Shown: positions 13,990 to 22,456, counted from the stretch's first letter. The stretch: DNA of 26,918 nucleotides from an uncultured Clostridia bacterium (GCA_947623765.1 CANQIG010000003.1:1-26918), one strand, 5' to 3'. Numbers and translations: made by a program. Notes: generated from the letters alone by a model not told the origin.

Positions 13990-14376
13990 ATGCCACGGTT
14001 TGCCGACACGGCGCTCTATTCAGAGGAGGAAAACGCGTTTTGGGAGAAGCTGGTCCGCATGGAGGGCAAGCGGTTCGTCACGCTGAAGGGCCTGGAATAC
14101 GGCTTCACCGTGCGCGGCAACGAGCTGTTCTTTGACCGCCGCGAGAAGTCCGTGACGCGCGCCACGGTGATCGCGGCGTACCGCGCGGCGGCCGCGCTGC
14201 ACGGCGTCGTGCCGGGGCCGCGGTCGCTCGGGACCTTCGGCGCGAGCTATCTCTATCCGATCTTCCTCGCCCTCGGGGTGATCGACGTCCCCGCGTCGGA
14301 GGACGCCGCCGAGGCGCGCAGGAAGGCGCGGTACGAAAAACGGAAGAAGCCCGGTCCGGGACAGCAGTCCCTGTGA
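13990..14376 (+). CDS. Conserved-looking small protein of unknown function
   Basis: I do not recognise a named family. The 128-residue cytosolic protein has a compact region, about residues 12-90, with EGKRFVTLKGLEYGFTVRG, an apparent beta-rich part, then a helix SVTRATVIAAYRAAAALHG, and GPRSLGTFGASYLYPIFLALGVI. It ends in a basic tail (EARRKARYEKRKKPG) that could contact nucleic acid. There is no signal peptide or membrane segment. It has its own promoter, GGGAGGG seven bases before the ATG, and its own terminator, so it is a single-gene unit and very likely real. The short helix followed by a Gly/Tyr-rich segment does not match any fold I can name. Confidence 0.8.
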   Translation: MPRFADTALYSEEENAFWEKLVRMEGKRFVTLKGLEYGFTVRGNELFFDRREKSVTRATVIAAYRAAAALHGVVPGPRSLGTFGASYLYPIFLALGVIDVPASEDAAEARRKARYEKRKKPGPGQQSL

Positions 14377-14389
14377 ACCGGCGGGAACT

Positions 14390-14426
14390 GGCTGCCGACG
14401 CTTTGCGCGCGGCAGCCGTTTTGTCT
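14390..14426 (+). terminator. Terminator after the 128-residue protein gene
   Basis: GGCTGCCG (14390-14397) pairs with CGGCAGCC (14410-14417), with an inner CGC/GCG, followed by GTTTTGTCTGT. Confidence 0.8.
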
Positions 14427-14451
14427 GTACGCGTGGAGGCATTGATTCTCC

Positions 14452-14480
14452 TTGACAAGGCCGGGGAGACGTGCTATACT
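14452..14480 (+). promoter_or_regulatory. Strong sigma-A promoter of the GH2 gene
   Basis: A perfect TTGACA (14452-14457), 17-base spacer and TATACT (14475-14480), with an extended -10 TG at 14472-14473. This is the best promoter in the window by consensus match. Confidence 0.9.
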
Positions 14481-14514
14481 GGCCACGAAAAACGGGAAAA
14501 AGAGGTTTTTACAA

Positions 14515-17500
14515 ATGAAACGGGACTTGGCAAGATTTCGCGCGGCAGTTCATTCGAGCGCCGCGAATTACGACAATACCGCACACCTCGTCACCTTTGA
14601 CGCGGACCTTCCATGGCTGAGCGGGGGAAACGGCGAGGAGTGGATCGCGGTCGATCTGGGCGCGCCGTCCGACATCGAGGAGGTGCGCGTGGAGTGGGGC
14701 GAGACGTTTGCCGGGCGGTATCTGCTCCAGATCTCCGATGACGGCGCGCGCTGGAAGGACCTCGCCGAGGCGCATGGCGCGGCGAACGCGGAGGTCCGGA
14801 CCGAGGCGCGCGGCGCAGGCAGGTTCCTCCGCGTGCTGTGCCGGGAGTGTTCCGGCGCGCGGTACGCGGTCCGCCGCGTGCGGGTATTCGGGGAAAACGA
14901 CCTCTGCTATGCGCTGCCGCCGATGCCCGCGCCACTTTCCGACGGGGCGCAGCCGCTCACCGGCGGGAACTGGCGCATCGCCCGCGCCGAACAGGTGAAC
15001 GCGGACGGCGCGGTGCTCTCCGGCGACGGGTACGACGATTCGGACTGGCTGCCCGCGACGGTGCCGGGCACGGCGCTCGTCTCGTACCTCAACGCCGGGG
15101 CGATCCCGGACCCGGACTTCGACGACAACCAGTTCCAGATCTCCGAGGCGTATTTCACCGCGGATTTCTGGTACCGCGACCGCTTTTCGATCCCGCAGGC
15201 GCAGCGGGGACGGCGCGTGTATTTGAACTTTTCCGCCGTCAACTGGAAGGCGGACGTGTACCTGAACGGGACGTTCCTCAAAAACGAATTGGAAGACCGG
15301 GAACACTCCATCGAGGGCGCGTTCATCCGCGCGCGGTTCGACGTGACGGCGCTCGCGCGATTCGACCGGGAAAACGTCCTCGCGGTGCGCATTTATAAAA
15401 ACGACACGCCGGGCGAGGTGACCACGCAGGGCCTCGCCTACGGCCCGGGGCCGAACGGCGGGCTGCTCGGCGCGGACAACCCCACGATCCACGCGGCGGT
15501 GGGCTGGGACTGGCTCCCGACGATCCGCGGCCGCGACATCGGCATTTACGGCGACGTCTCCCTTTCGTTCGGCGGGGCGGCGGAGCTCTGCGACCCGTGG
15601 ATGGAGACGGACCTCGCGCTCCTTGGGGAGACGTCCGGCAACCCCGCCGAAGATCTCGCGCGCGGCGCGGCGGCGAAGTTCCTCGATCTCTCCGGCGCGC
15701 TCGCGGACTGGCGCGGCAAGGAGGGCGACAGCCTCACGTTCGACCTCGGCGCGCTCCAGACCGTGGGCTCGGTGACGCTCCTTTGGGGCACGGAAAAGAC
15801 GATCGGCGCGGCGGACCTCGAATCCCGCCACCCGGAACGCTTCCGGCTGGAACGTTCCGCCGACGGCGCGCACTGGGAGAATTTCGACGCGTATCCCGGC
15901 GGGCAGGTCGAGATGCGCTGGATCGGCGCGGTCCCGGCGGAGGAGACCCCGGGCAGCGCGTCCTTTGAGGGACACACCGGCGCGGACAGCGTGCAGGGCG
16001 GCACGGCGATCGTGCCGCTCGACCTCAGCCGCTTTGGCCGGGGCATCATCCACGAGCGCGTGTTCGCGCCGCAAAAGGCGCGGTTCCTGCGGCTCACCGT
16101 CCTCAAGCGCCGGGAGCTCGGCGACGCATCGGTCGACACGCGCCTGAAGGAGCTCCACGTCTATCGGGAGAGCCCGGAGCAGGTGGAGCAGGGTCTGACG
16201 CACAGCTACACGCTCGACACGACGAAGGCCAGGCTGGTCTTTCGCACCGAGGTGCGAAACCGCGCAGAGCATCCCGTGACGGCGCGCCTTACCGGGCGGA
16301 TCGTGCCGGACGGGCCGGAATTTTCCGAGACCGTTTCCCTCGGCGCAGGCGAGACCGCTCCGGTGGAGATCCCCATGACGCTCGGGAACCCACGCCTCTG
16401 GTGGCCGAACACCTACGGCGAGCCGTTCCTCTACACCGCCGAGACGGTGCTCACGGTCGACGGCGCGGCGAGCGACGCGAAGACGTTCCGGTTCGGCGTG
16501 CGGCGGTTCGATTATCCCATCGACGGCGGGCTGCTGACGCTCTACTGCAACGGCGTGCGGATCGTCTGCAAGGGCGGCAACTGGGGCCTCGACGACGGCC
16601 TCAAGCGTGACACTGCCCGCGTGCTCGACGACAAGGTGCGACTCCACGCCGAGGCCAACATGACGATGATCCGCAACTGGGTCAGCATGACGGGCCACCC
16701 GGGGTTCTACGAGGCGTGCGACAAATACGGTATCTTGATCTGGGACGACTTCTGGCTCGCGAACCCCTTTGACGGCCCGGAGCCGAACGACACGGCACTG
16801 TTTTTGGAGAATGCCGCCGACAAGATCAAAGCGGTGCGCAGCCATCCGGCGCTGGTGTTTTACTGCGGCCGGAACGAGGGCAACCCGAACGCGGAGATCG
16901 ACACCGGCCTCAGGGAACTCACGGAAACCCTCGACGGCACGCGGCTCTATTTCCCGCACTCGGCGGCCGCGCCGGTCGGCAGCGGCGGCGGGTACGCGCT
17001 CGCCGCGCCCGGCGGGGAGAAGGGCGTCAAGCAGTATTTCAAGGACGTCTCCTCGACGGTGATCCGCAGCGAACGCGGCGTGCCGAACGTCCCGAATCTC
17101 GAGAGCCTTCGGCGCTTCCTGCGCCCGGAAAATCTCTGGCCGATCAGCGAGAGCTGGGCGCTCCACGACTGGTGCTACCACGGCAACGGCCCGGTCGGCA
17201 CGTATACCCGCGCGGTGCAGACGTATCTCGGCGGCGATTTCGACGTGCCGGAGGACCGCCTGCGCGGGCCGGCGCTCGCGGAGGACGATCCGGTCTTCCT
17301 CGCGTGGAAGGCCGACGTCGACCGGATGTGCCGCGAGGCCGGGGAGGCGTGGTCGGTCGAGGATTTCTGCCGCGCGGCGCAGATGATCAACTACGACAAC
17401 CACCGCGGGATGTTCGACGCGATCGGCGCGCGGCGCTCCAACGGCCTGCTCATGTGGATGAGCCAGTCCTCGTGGCCGTCCTTCATGTGGCAGACGTACG

Positions 17501-18156
17501 ACTTCTATCTCGACACGAACGGCGGGTATTTCGGCACAAAGGCCGGGAACCAGCCGGCAAAGGCGATCTTCGACCCGCGCAACGACGGCATTTTGCTCGT
17601 GAACGCCACGGGACGCGCGTTTGAAAACGTCACCGTCACAGCGGAGGTGTTCGATCTCTTCGGCGCGCTGGCCGCATCGGAGACGTATTCCGTCCCGCTT
17701 TTGGAGCCGGACACCTACGGCTTGGCGCTTGGGACGGCGGACTTCTCCAAGTCCGCGACAGACGTCGTTTTCCTGCGGCTGACGCTGTGCGGCAGCGGCG
17801 GGGAAGTGCTCGGGCAGAACCTCTACTGGCACAACCGCAGGGACTATCAGGACTACCGCGCGCTGAACGGGATGCCCGAAGCCGAGGTCTCCCTCACCGT
17901 TTTGGGAGATGAAACGCGCGCGAACGGGAACCGGAAGGTCACCCTGCGGCTGGAAAACGGCGACGTGCCCGCGCTCGGCGTGCGCATCCGACTGACCGGC
18001 GGGGACGGCACGCCCGTGCTGCCCGTCTTTTACAGCGACAACTACCTCATGCTCATGCCCGGCGAATCGCGGACGGTCACGGCGGAATTCGACCCGGCGC
18101 GGCTTTCCTGCGCGCCGCGCTGGACGCTCAGCGGCTGGAACATCGGGAGAAGCTGA
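14515..18156 (+). CDS. GH2 family glycoside hydrolase with two discoidin-like domains
   Basis: The 1213-residue protein has no signal peptide. Domain order: an F5/8 type C (discoidin)-like domain (about 15-125, WLSGGNGEEWIAVDLGAP), the GH2 sugar-binding jelly roll (about 150-350, WYRDRFSIP, VYLNGTFL, VGWDWLPTIRGRDIGIYGDV), a second discoidin-like insert (about 375-550, DSLTFDLGALQTVGSVTLLWG), the immunoglobulin-like domain, then the TIM barrel. Catalytic candidates are acid/base Glu788 in CGRNEGNP and nucleophile Glu853 in RSERGVPN. WDWLP...DIGI and the long barrel resemble beta-mannosidases and exo-beta-glucosaminidases more than LacZ. Specificity is open; beta-mannosidase would pair with the GH130 phosphorylase. 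The start is ATG 14515 with AGAGG nine bases upstream. Confidence 0.88.
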   Translation: MKRDLARFRAAVHSSAANYDNTAHLVTFDADLPWLSGGNGEEWIAVDLGAPSDIEEVRVEWGETFAGRYLLQISDDGARWKDLAEAHGAANAEVRTEARGAGRFLRVLCRECSGARYAVRRVRVFGENDLCYALPPMPAPLSDGAQPLTGGNWRIARAEQVNADGAVLSGDGYDDSDWLPATVPGTALVSYLNAGAIPDPDFDDNQFQISEAYFTADFWYRDRFSIPQAQRGRRVYLNFSAVNWKADVYLNGTFLKNELEDREHSIEGAFIRARFDVTALARFDRENVLAVRIYKNDTPGEVTTQGLAYGPGPNGGLLGADNPTIHAAVGWDWLPTIRGRDIGIYGDVSLSFGGAAELCDPWMETDLALLGETSGNPAEDLARGAAAKFLDLSGALADWRGKEGDSLTFDLGALQTVGSVTLLWGTEKTIGAADLESRHPERFRLERSADGAHWENFDAYPGGQVEMRWIGAVPAEETPGSASFEGHTGADSVQGGTAIVPLDLSRFGRGIIHERVFAPQKARFLRLTVLKRRELGDASVDTRLKELHVYRESPEQVEQGLTHSYTLDTTKARLVFRTEVRNRAEHPVTARLTGRIVPDGPEFSETVSLGAGETAPVEIPMTLGNPRLWWPNTYGEPFLYTAETVLTVDGAASDAKTFRFGVRRFDYPIDGGLLTLYCNGVRIVCKGGNWGLDDGLKRDTARVLDDKVRLHAEANMTMIRNWVSMTGHPGFYEACDKYGILIWDDFWLANPFDGPEPNDTALFLENAADKIKAVRSHPALVFYCGRNEGNPNAEIDTGLRELTETLDGTRLYFPHSAAAPVGSGGGYALAAPGGEKGVKQYFKDVSSTVIRSERGVPNVPNLESLRRFLRPENLWPISESWALHDWCYHGNGPVGTYTRAVQTYLGGDFDVPEDRLRGPALAEDDPVFLAWKADVDRMCREAGEAWSVEDFCRAAQMINYDNHRGMFDAIGARRSNGLLMWMSQSSWPSFMWQTYDFYLDTNGGYFGTKAGNQPAKAIFDPRNDGILLVNATGRAFENVTVTAEVFDLFGALAASETYSVPLLEPDTYGLALGTADFSKSATDVVFLRLTLCGSGGEVLGQNLYWHNRRDYQDYRALNGMPEAEVSLTVLGDETRANGNRKVTLRLENGDVPALGVRIRLTGGDGTPVLPVFYSDNYLMLMPGESRTVTAEFDPARLSCAPRWTLSGWNIGRS

Positions 18157-18183
18157 GGCGTTCGGGGAAAGCAGAACAAAAAA

Positions 18184-18224
18184 GGCTCCTGCGCTTGTCC
18201 GTTTGGGCAGCGCGGGAGCCTTTT
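18184..18224. terminator. Bidirectional terminator between GH2 and MFS genes
   Basis: GGCTCCTGCGCT (18184-18195) pairs over 12 positions with AGCGCGGGAGCC (18209-18220). TTTT follows on + and TTTTTT on -, so it can end both the GH2 transcript and the convergent prfC-GNAT-MFS transcript. Confidence 0.85.
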
Positions 18225-18237
18225 GCTATTAAGGAAT

Positions 18238-19419
18238 TTATTCGGTTTCGCCGTTCCGCTTCTTTGCGATCTGCCTGTACGCGATCTCCAGCAGCAAGAA
18301 ATTTACGGCGGCGAACAGCGCGAGGTAGAGCGGCAGGATCCAGATGCCGACGGCCTGTTGGAGCACGCCGAAGAGCATGGGCATGAACGTCGTGCCGATA
18401 TACGCGGAGGCCATTTGCAGCCCGATCGCCGCCGCGCTGTGCTGCGTCCCGAAGTTCGCGGGCGTCATGTGCTGGATCGCCGGATAGACCGGCCCCATGC
18501 CCGTCCCCGCGACGAGGAACCCGACGGCGGCCACGGGATAGCTTTTCAGCGGCACCGCGATGAGCAGGATGCCGACGAATTCGACGAGGATGCCGATGCG
18601 GATGAGACGGCGGTCGCCGAGCCGGTCGGAGACGAAGCCGGAGATCAGCCGGCCGAGCATCAGCCCGCCGAAGATCAGGGAGCCGAACGCGGCGACGAGC
18701 TCCGCGCTCATGCCCTCTCTCGTCCCGGCAAAATAGCTCGAAGTCCAGAGGAAGCAGATGCCCTCCCCGGCGCAGTAGGCGAAGAACGCGACGAGCGTCG
18801 GCACGACGCCCGCGACGGTGAGCGTTTTGAGGATGCCCGCGCTCTCCTTCGTCTCCCCGTCGGACTGCGCCGCCTTGCCCCGCTTCCAGAGCGGCAGGGA
18901 GAGGATGCACACGAGGAGGATCGCCGTCTGGACGAAGGCCGTCCAGCGGTAGCCCTCGTTCCAGTGCGCGTACCGCAGCGCGAGCGCCATGATGTTCGGG
19001 CTGATGACCGCGCCGAGCCCGTAGAAGCAGTGGAGAAAATTCATCACCGAGGAGGGGTAGTGGATCGCCACGTAATTGTTGAGCGAGGCGTCCACGCTGC
19101 CCGCGCCGAGTCCGTAGGGGATCGCGAAGAGGAACAGCATCCAGTATTCGGAGCAGAACGAGAACCCGAGCAGGCCCGCGACGGTGAGCGCGATGGAAAG
19201 GACGACGATCCAGCGCGTCTCGATGCGGCGGATCAGCGCGGGGCTCACGAGCGCCGAGAGGACGGTCATGGCGGCGATGGTCATGGAGACGTAGCCCGCG
19301 TAGGACGAGGGCACGCCGAACGAGACCTGCATCGTCGGCCACGCGGAGCCGAGCAGCGAATCGGGCAGGCCGAGGCTGACGAAGGCGAGGTAGATGACTG
19401 CGATCAAAAGAGATGCCAT
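18238..19419 (-). CDS. Major facilitator superfamily transporter
   Basis: The 393-residue integral membrane protein shows twelve hydrophobic segments in two groups of six, with a polar central loop (KRGKAAQSDGETKES, near residues 180-195). Typical MFS features include SDRLGDRR in the loop between helices 8 and 9 and GLGAGSVDASLNNYVA in the N-terminal half. FLHCFYGLGAVISP and the helix following it resemble sugar-type MFS carriers (FucP/GlcP-like), but substrate cannot be told from sequence. The start ATG has AAAGGA seven bases upstream. It lies 36 bases after the GNAT gene on the same strand and is probably the last gene of the prfC unit. Confidence 0.88.
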   Translation of the reverse strand: MASLLIAVIYLAFVSLGLPDSLLGSAWPTMQVSFGVPSSYAGYVSMTIAAMTVLSALVSPALIRRIETRWIVVLSIALTVAGLLGFSFCSEYWMLFLFAIPYGLGAGSVDASLNNYVAIHYPSSVMNFLHCFYGLGAVISPNIMALALRYAHWNEGYRWTAFVQTAILLVCILSLPLWKRGKAAQSDGETKESAGILKTLTVAGVVPTLVAFFAYCAGEGICFLWTSSYFAGTREGMSAELVAAFGSLIFGGLMLGRLISGFVSDRLGDRRLIRIGILVEFVGILLIAVPLKSYPVAAVGFLVAGTGMGPVYPAIQHMTPANFGTQHSAAAIGLQMASAYIGTTFMPMLFGVLQQAVGIWILPLYLALFAAVNFLLLEIAYRQIAKKRNGETE

Positions 19420-19455
19420 GGGAGATTCCTTTCACAGACAGCGGGGAGAGCGGTT

Positions 19456-19896
19456 TTATGTGTCGATGCGGGTCATTTCCGCGAGCGTGCGGTTCCGGTA
19501 GATCAGGTCTGGGCGCTCCGTGAAGCCCAGCTTCTCCCGGAACGCGTTGCCCGCTTCGTTGCGCGCGAACACGACGAGATTCACCTTCGCGATGTCCTGT
19601 TTCCGCAGCGCGGCGAGCGCGGCCTCGACGAGCGCTTTGCCGATCCCGCGGCGCTGAAAGGCGGGCGAGACCGCCGTGTGGCTGATATGCCCGCGCCGCC
19701 CGTCGTGGCCGGAGAGGATCGCGCCGACGATGTTCCCCTGTTCCACGGCGACGAAGCACGTCTCGGGGTTGCGCGCGAGGTACCGCGCGATGCCGTCCCG
19801 GGAGTCGTCCAGGGTGTTCAGTCCCATGCCGGGGCAGCTGAGCCAGAACGCGTAAACAGGTTCGTAATCGTCGAGCGTCATTTTGCGGATCTCCAT
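19456..19896 (-). CDS. GNAT family N-acetyltransferase
   Basis: GNAT enzymes transfer an acetyl group from acetyl-CoA to amines of small molecules or proteins. The 146-residue protein has the characteristic acetyl-CoA loop in SPAFQRRGIGKALVEAAL (motif A, Q/RxxGxG/A), preceded by strand AVEQGNIVGAILSG and HISHTAVS, and followed by NEAGNAFREKLGFTERPDLIY (motif B). It resembles YpeA-like acetyltransferases in length and wording; the substrate is unknown. AAAGGAGG lies just ahead of the ATG. The gene begins 19 bases after prfC, indicating co-transcription. Confidence 0.9.
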   Translation of the reverse strand: MEIRKMTLDDYEPVYAFWLSCPGMGLNTLDDSRDGIARYLARNPETCFVAVEQGNIVGAILSGHDGRRGHISHTAVSPAFQRRGIGKALVEAALAALRKQDIAKVNLVVFARNEAGNAFREKLGFTERPDLIYRNRTLAEMTRIDT

Positions 19897-19915
19897 CGCG
19901 TCCTCCTTTTGAAAG

Positions 19916-21502
19916 TTACCGGCTGAACTCGGAGAGCCGCAGGCCCTCGTTGTGCTCGAGCGCCCAGCGGATGCTCCATTCGTTCGCGAAAAGCAGCAGG
20001 TACCTGCCGCGAATGTCCTGTACCTTTTTGGTGTCGGAGGTGAGGTTCAGCTTTTTGAGGTCGACGTCCGGGTTGTCGATCCAGCGGATCAGCGAGTAGG
20101 GCAGGTTCTCCATGCGCAGCTCGACGTTGTATTCGTTCTCCATGCGGTACTTGAACACGTCGAACTGCAGCGTGCCGACGACGCCGACGATCACCGCCTC
20201 CATGCCGGAGGCGATCTCCTGGAAGATCTGGATCGCGCCCTCCTGCGCGATCTGCGTCGTGCCCTTGACGAACTGCTTGCGCTTCATCGTGTCCTTCTGT
20301 TCGACGCGGCAGAAGAGCTCCGGCGCGAAGGTCGGGATGCCCTCGAATCGGACATTTTTCCCGGTGCAGATCGTGTCGCCGATGGAGAACACGCCCGGGT
20401 CGAAGATGCCGAGAATGTCGCCCGCGTACGCCTCCTCGACGATCTCGCGGTTCTGCGCCATCATCTGCTGCGGCTGCGAGAGCTTGAGGTGCCGCCCGCT
20501 CTGCACATGGAGCACGTCCATGCCCTTCTCGAACCGCCCGGAACAGACGCGCATGAACGCGACGCGGTCGCGGTGGGCCTTGTTCATGTTCGCCTGGATC
20601 TTGAAGACGAACGCGGAGAAGTCCTCACTGTACGGGTCGACGGTGCCCTCGGCGGTCTCGCGCGGGAGCGGCGGGGTCGTGAGCGTGAGGAAGCGCTCGA
20701 GGAACGGCTCCACGCCGAAGTTCGTCAGCGCCGAGCCGAAAAAGACGGGCGAGAGCTTCCCGTGGCGCACCTTGTCGAGGTCAAAATCGTACCCTGCGCC
20801 GTCGAGCAGCTCCACGTCGTCGCGCAGCGTCCGGTAGAGCTCGTCGCCGAGCGCCGCGGGGAGCGCCGGGTCGTCGAGCGTCAGGTGTTTCGCCTTCACC
20901 TCGTGCTGGCCGCGCAGCTCCTCCTCGCCCTCGAACGCGAGGATCTCGTTTTTCTCGCGGTCGTAAACGCCCTTGAAATCCTTGCCGGAGCCGATCGGCC
21001 AGATGATCGGATAGGTGCCGATGCCGAGCTCCTTTTCGATCTCGTCGAGCAGGTCGTAGGGGCTCAGCGCCTCGCGGTCCATTTTATTGATGAACGTGAA
21101 GATCGGGATGTCCCGCATGACGCAGACCTTGAAGAGTTTGCGCGTCTGCGCCTCGACGCCCTTCGCCGCGTCGATCACCATGACGGCGGAGTCCGCCGCC
21201 ATCAGCGTGCGGTAGGTGTCCTCGGAGAAGTCCTGGTGGCCGGGGGTGTCCAGGATATTGATGCAGCAGCCGTTGTACGGGAACTGCATGACGGAGGAGG
21301 TCACGGAGATGCCGCGCTGCTTTTCGATCTCCATCCAGTCGGAGACGGCGTGCCGCGCGTTCTTTTTGCCCTTGACCATGCCGGCGAGCTGGATCGCCCC
21401 GCCGTAGAGCAGCAGCTTTTCGGTGAGCGTGGTTTTGCCCGCGTCCGGATGCGAGATGATGGCGAACGTCCGGCGGCGTTCGATTTCGTGCCTGAGATCC
21501 AA
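19916..21502 (-). CDS. prfC: Peptide chain release factor 3
   Basis: RF3 is the GTPase that removes RF1/RF2 from the ribosome after termination. The 528-residue length is typical. The GTPase domain shows SHPDAGKTTL (P-loop, about 18-26), RGISVTSSV (switch I), DTPGHQDF (switch II) and NKMDRE. KQFVKGTTQIAQEGAIQIF and GVVGTLQFDVFKYRMENEYNVE are RF3-specific C-terminal signatures that separate it from EF-G and the tetracycline-resistance proteins. The start is a TTG at 21502 with GGAGG eight bases upstream. It is first in a probable operon with a GNAT and an MFS gene; no functional link among them is apparent. Confidence 0.96.
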   Translation of the reverse strand: MDLRHEIERRRTFAIISHPDAGKTTLTEKLLLYGGAIQLAGMVKGKKNARHAVSDWMEIEKQRGISVTSSVMQFPYNGCCINILDTPGHQDFSEDTYRTLMAADSAVMVIDAAKGVEAQTRKLFKVCVMRDIPIFTFINKMDREALSPYDLLDEIEKELGIGTYPIIWPIGSGKDFKGVYDREKNEILAFEGEEELRGQHEVKAKHLTLDDPALPAALGDELYRTLRDDVELLDGAGYDFDLDKVRHGKLSPVFFGSALTNFGVEPFLERFLTLTTPPLPRETAEGTVDPYSEDFSAFVFKIQANMNKAHRDRVAFMRVCSGRFEKGMDVLHVQSGRHLKLSQPQQMMAQNREIVEEAYAGDILGIFDPGVFSIGDTICTGKNVRFEGIPTFAPELFCRVEQKDTMKRKQFVKGTTQIAQEGAIQIFQEIASGMEAVIVGVVGTLQFDVFKYRMENEYNVELRMENLPYSLIRWIDNPDVDLKKLNLTSDTKKVQDIRGRYLLLFANEWSIRWALEHNEGLRLSEFSR

Positions 21503-21544
21503 GGAAAGACCCTCCGTTTTCGTACAAATTCTGTGAACCGATCT

Positions 21545-21584
21545 ATTCTATCACAAACGGGGGAAAAGTGCAAGTTTTCCCCCG
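21545..21584 (-). promoter_or_regulatory. Sigma-A promoter of prfC with a palindrome over the -35
   Basis: On the minus strand TTGCAC (21573-21568), a 17-base spacer and TAGAAT (21550-21545). The -35 forms the centre of a perfect ten-base inverted repeat, CGGGGGAAAA (21558-21567) and TTTTCCCCCG (21575-21584), a possible operator. Confidence 0.7.
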
Positions 21585-21674
21585 CGCGCTTCGGCAAATT
21601 CCTTTTCCGCGCTGTGGTATTGTTTTCTTGCCGCCAAAAACGGCGGACAATGAAACGAACAGGATGTGTGCAGG

Positions 21675-21812
21675 ATGCTTCAGATCTTTGCCCCGCGCGG
21701 AAAACACTATCGGAGGACGGAGCGCTTTCCGGTCCGGCTGGCCCGCGCGGTCACCCGCTTTTTGGAACGCCTCTTTCAGGAGGAGCCCGGCGAAGCGCCC
21801 CGGAACCTGTGA
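21675..21812 (+). CDS. Possible 45-residue basic micro-protein
   Basis: A short frame starts with ATG at 21675 and ends at TGA 21810-21812. The product begins MLQIFAPRGKHYRRTERF and continues with an amphipathic helix RLARAVTRFLERLFQ, then an acidic/proline tail. Third codon positions are mostly G or C, like neighbouring genes. The ribosome binding site is weak (AGG close to the start, AGGA further up). No family is recognised. It could be coding, or merely the leader of the downstream gene, which begins 50 bases later on the same strand. Confidence 0.4.
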   Translation: MLQIFAPRGKHYRRTERFPVRLARAVTRFLERLFQEEPGEAPRNL

Positions 21813-21862
21813 CCCTGCCCGGGCATATACTGTGCATAGGATATACGAGCGGGGGGACGGAT

Positions 21863-22387
21863 ATGCGGAAGATCCTGCCGGTGGTGCTTGCCGCGCTGCT
21901 CGCGGCGGCCTTTGCCGGACCGGCTTTTGCGTCGGAAGCGAAAGGTGCGCCGTTCACGGAGGAGCGCGCGGTGCTCTGCCTCGAACAGGACGGCGGCGCA
22001 GAACTGCGCGTGCGAAACGACGCGCTCACGCCCGTCTGCGTCTATGCGACGGCGGAATCTCAAAACGGCGGGGCGCTCTGCGTCCGCGTGGAGCAGTCCG
22101 GCCGCGAGACGACGGTCTTTGAGGGCAGCGCCGAAGCGCTCTCCGAAGCGCGCGTGCTGCTCTGCACGCTCGAGCCGGACGGCTCCGCGCGCCTGACCGC
22201 CGTTTTGACCGGCGGGGAAGGCGACGCGGCGCTCGACGTCCAAAAGGTCCCGGCGGAAGACGCCGGGGGACCGGGCCGCCTCCGGGTGCTCTTTTTCGTC
22301 TGCGTCTGGGTGGCGCTCGCCGTGTTCGGCGCGTACCTCGTCGTGGCGTTCCACCGGCGTTTTGCTTCGCGCGGCGCGGGCGGATGA
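21863..22387 (+). CDS. Exported, C-terminally membrane-anchored protein of unknown function
   Basis: The 174-residue protein begins with a clear signal peptide (MRKILPVVLAALLAAAFA, likely cleaved after Ala23 in AFA-SE). It has an extracellular domain of roughly 110 residues and a single C-terminal transmembrane segment (VLFFVCVWVALAVFGAYLVVAF) with a short positive cytoplasmic tail (HRRFASRG). The outside part is probably all beta (alternating strands such as AELRVRNDALTPVCVYATAE) and could be a small sandwich domain, but I recognise no family. Two cysteines (CLEQ, CVYA) might form a disulfide. GGGGGGA precedes the ATG. No sortase motif is seen. The gene is probably monocistronic or paired with the 45-codon frame upstream. 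Confidence 0.75.
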   Translation: MRKILPVVLAALLAAAFAGPAFASEAKGAPFTEERAVLCLEQDGGAELRVRNDALTPVCVYATAESQNGGALCVRVEQSGRETTVFEGSAEALSEARVLLCTLEPDGSARLTAVLTGGEGDAALDVQKVPAEDAGGPGRLRVLFFVCVWVALAVFGAYLVVAFHRRFASRGAGG

Positions 22388-22411
22388 GCCGCGCGCGCCG
22401 AAAAGCGCAAA

Positions 22412-22445
22412 GCAGGGCCGGGCCGCGTTTGCGGCCCGGCCCTGC
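22412..22445. terminator. Strong hairpin between convergent genes
   Basis: A perfect 15-pair stem at 22412-22426 and 22431-22445 has a GTTT loop. The minus side reads TTTGCGCTTTTC after the stem, the + side GTCTGCCC, so it probably terminates the YuiD-like gene and may stop both transcripts. Confidence 0.75.
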
Positions 22446-22456
22446 GTCTGCCCGGT

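Noticed and set aside
14509..17832. Very long antisense open frame (1107 codons) opposite the GH2 gene
   Set aside because: Composition artefact: GC-rich third positions of the real gene keep the opposite frame open. The product is rich in Arg, Ala and Val and has no recognisable domain. The same holds for long antisense frames opposite the GH3 gene (24584-26821), prfC (19952 onward on +) and the MFS gene.
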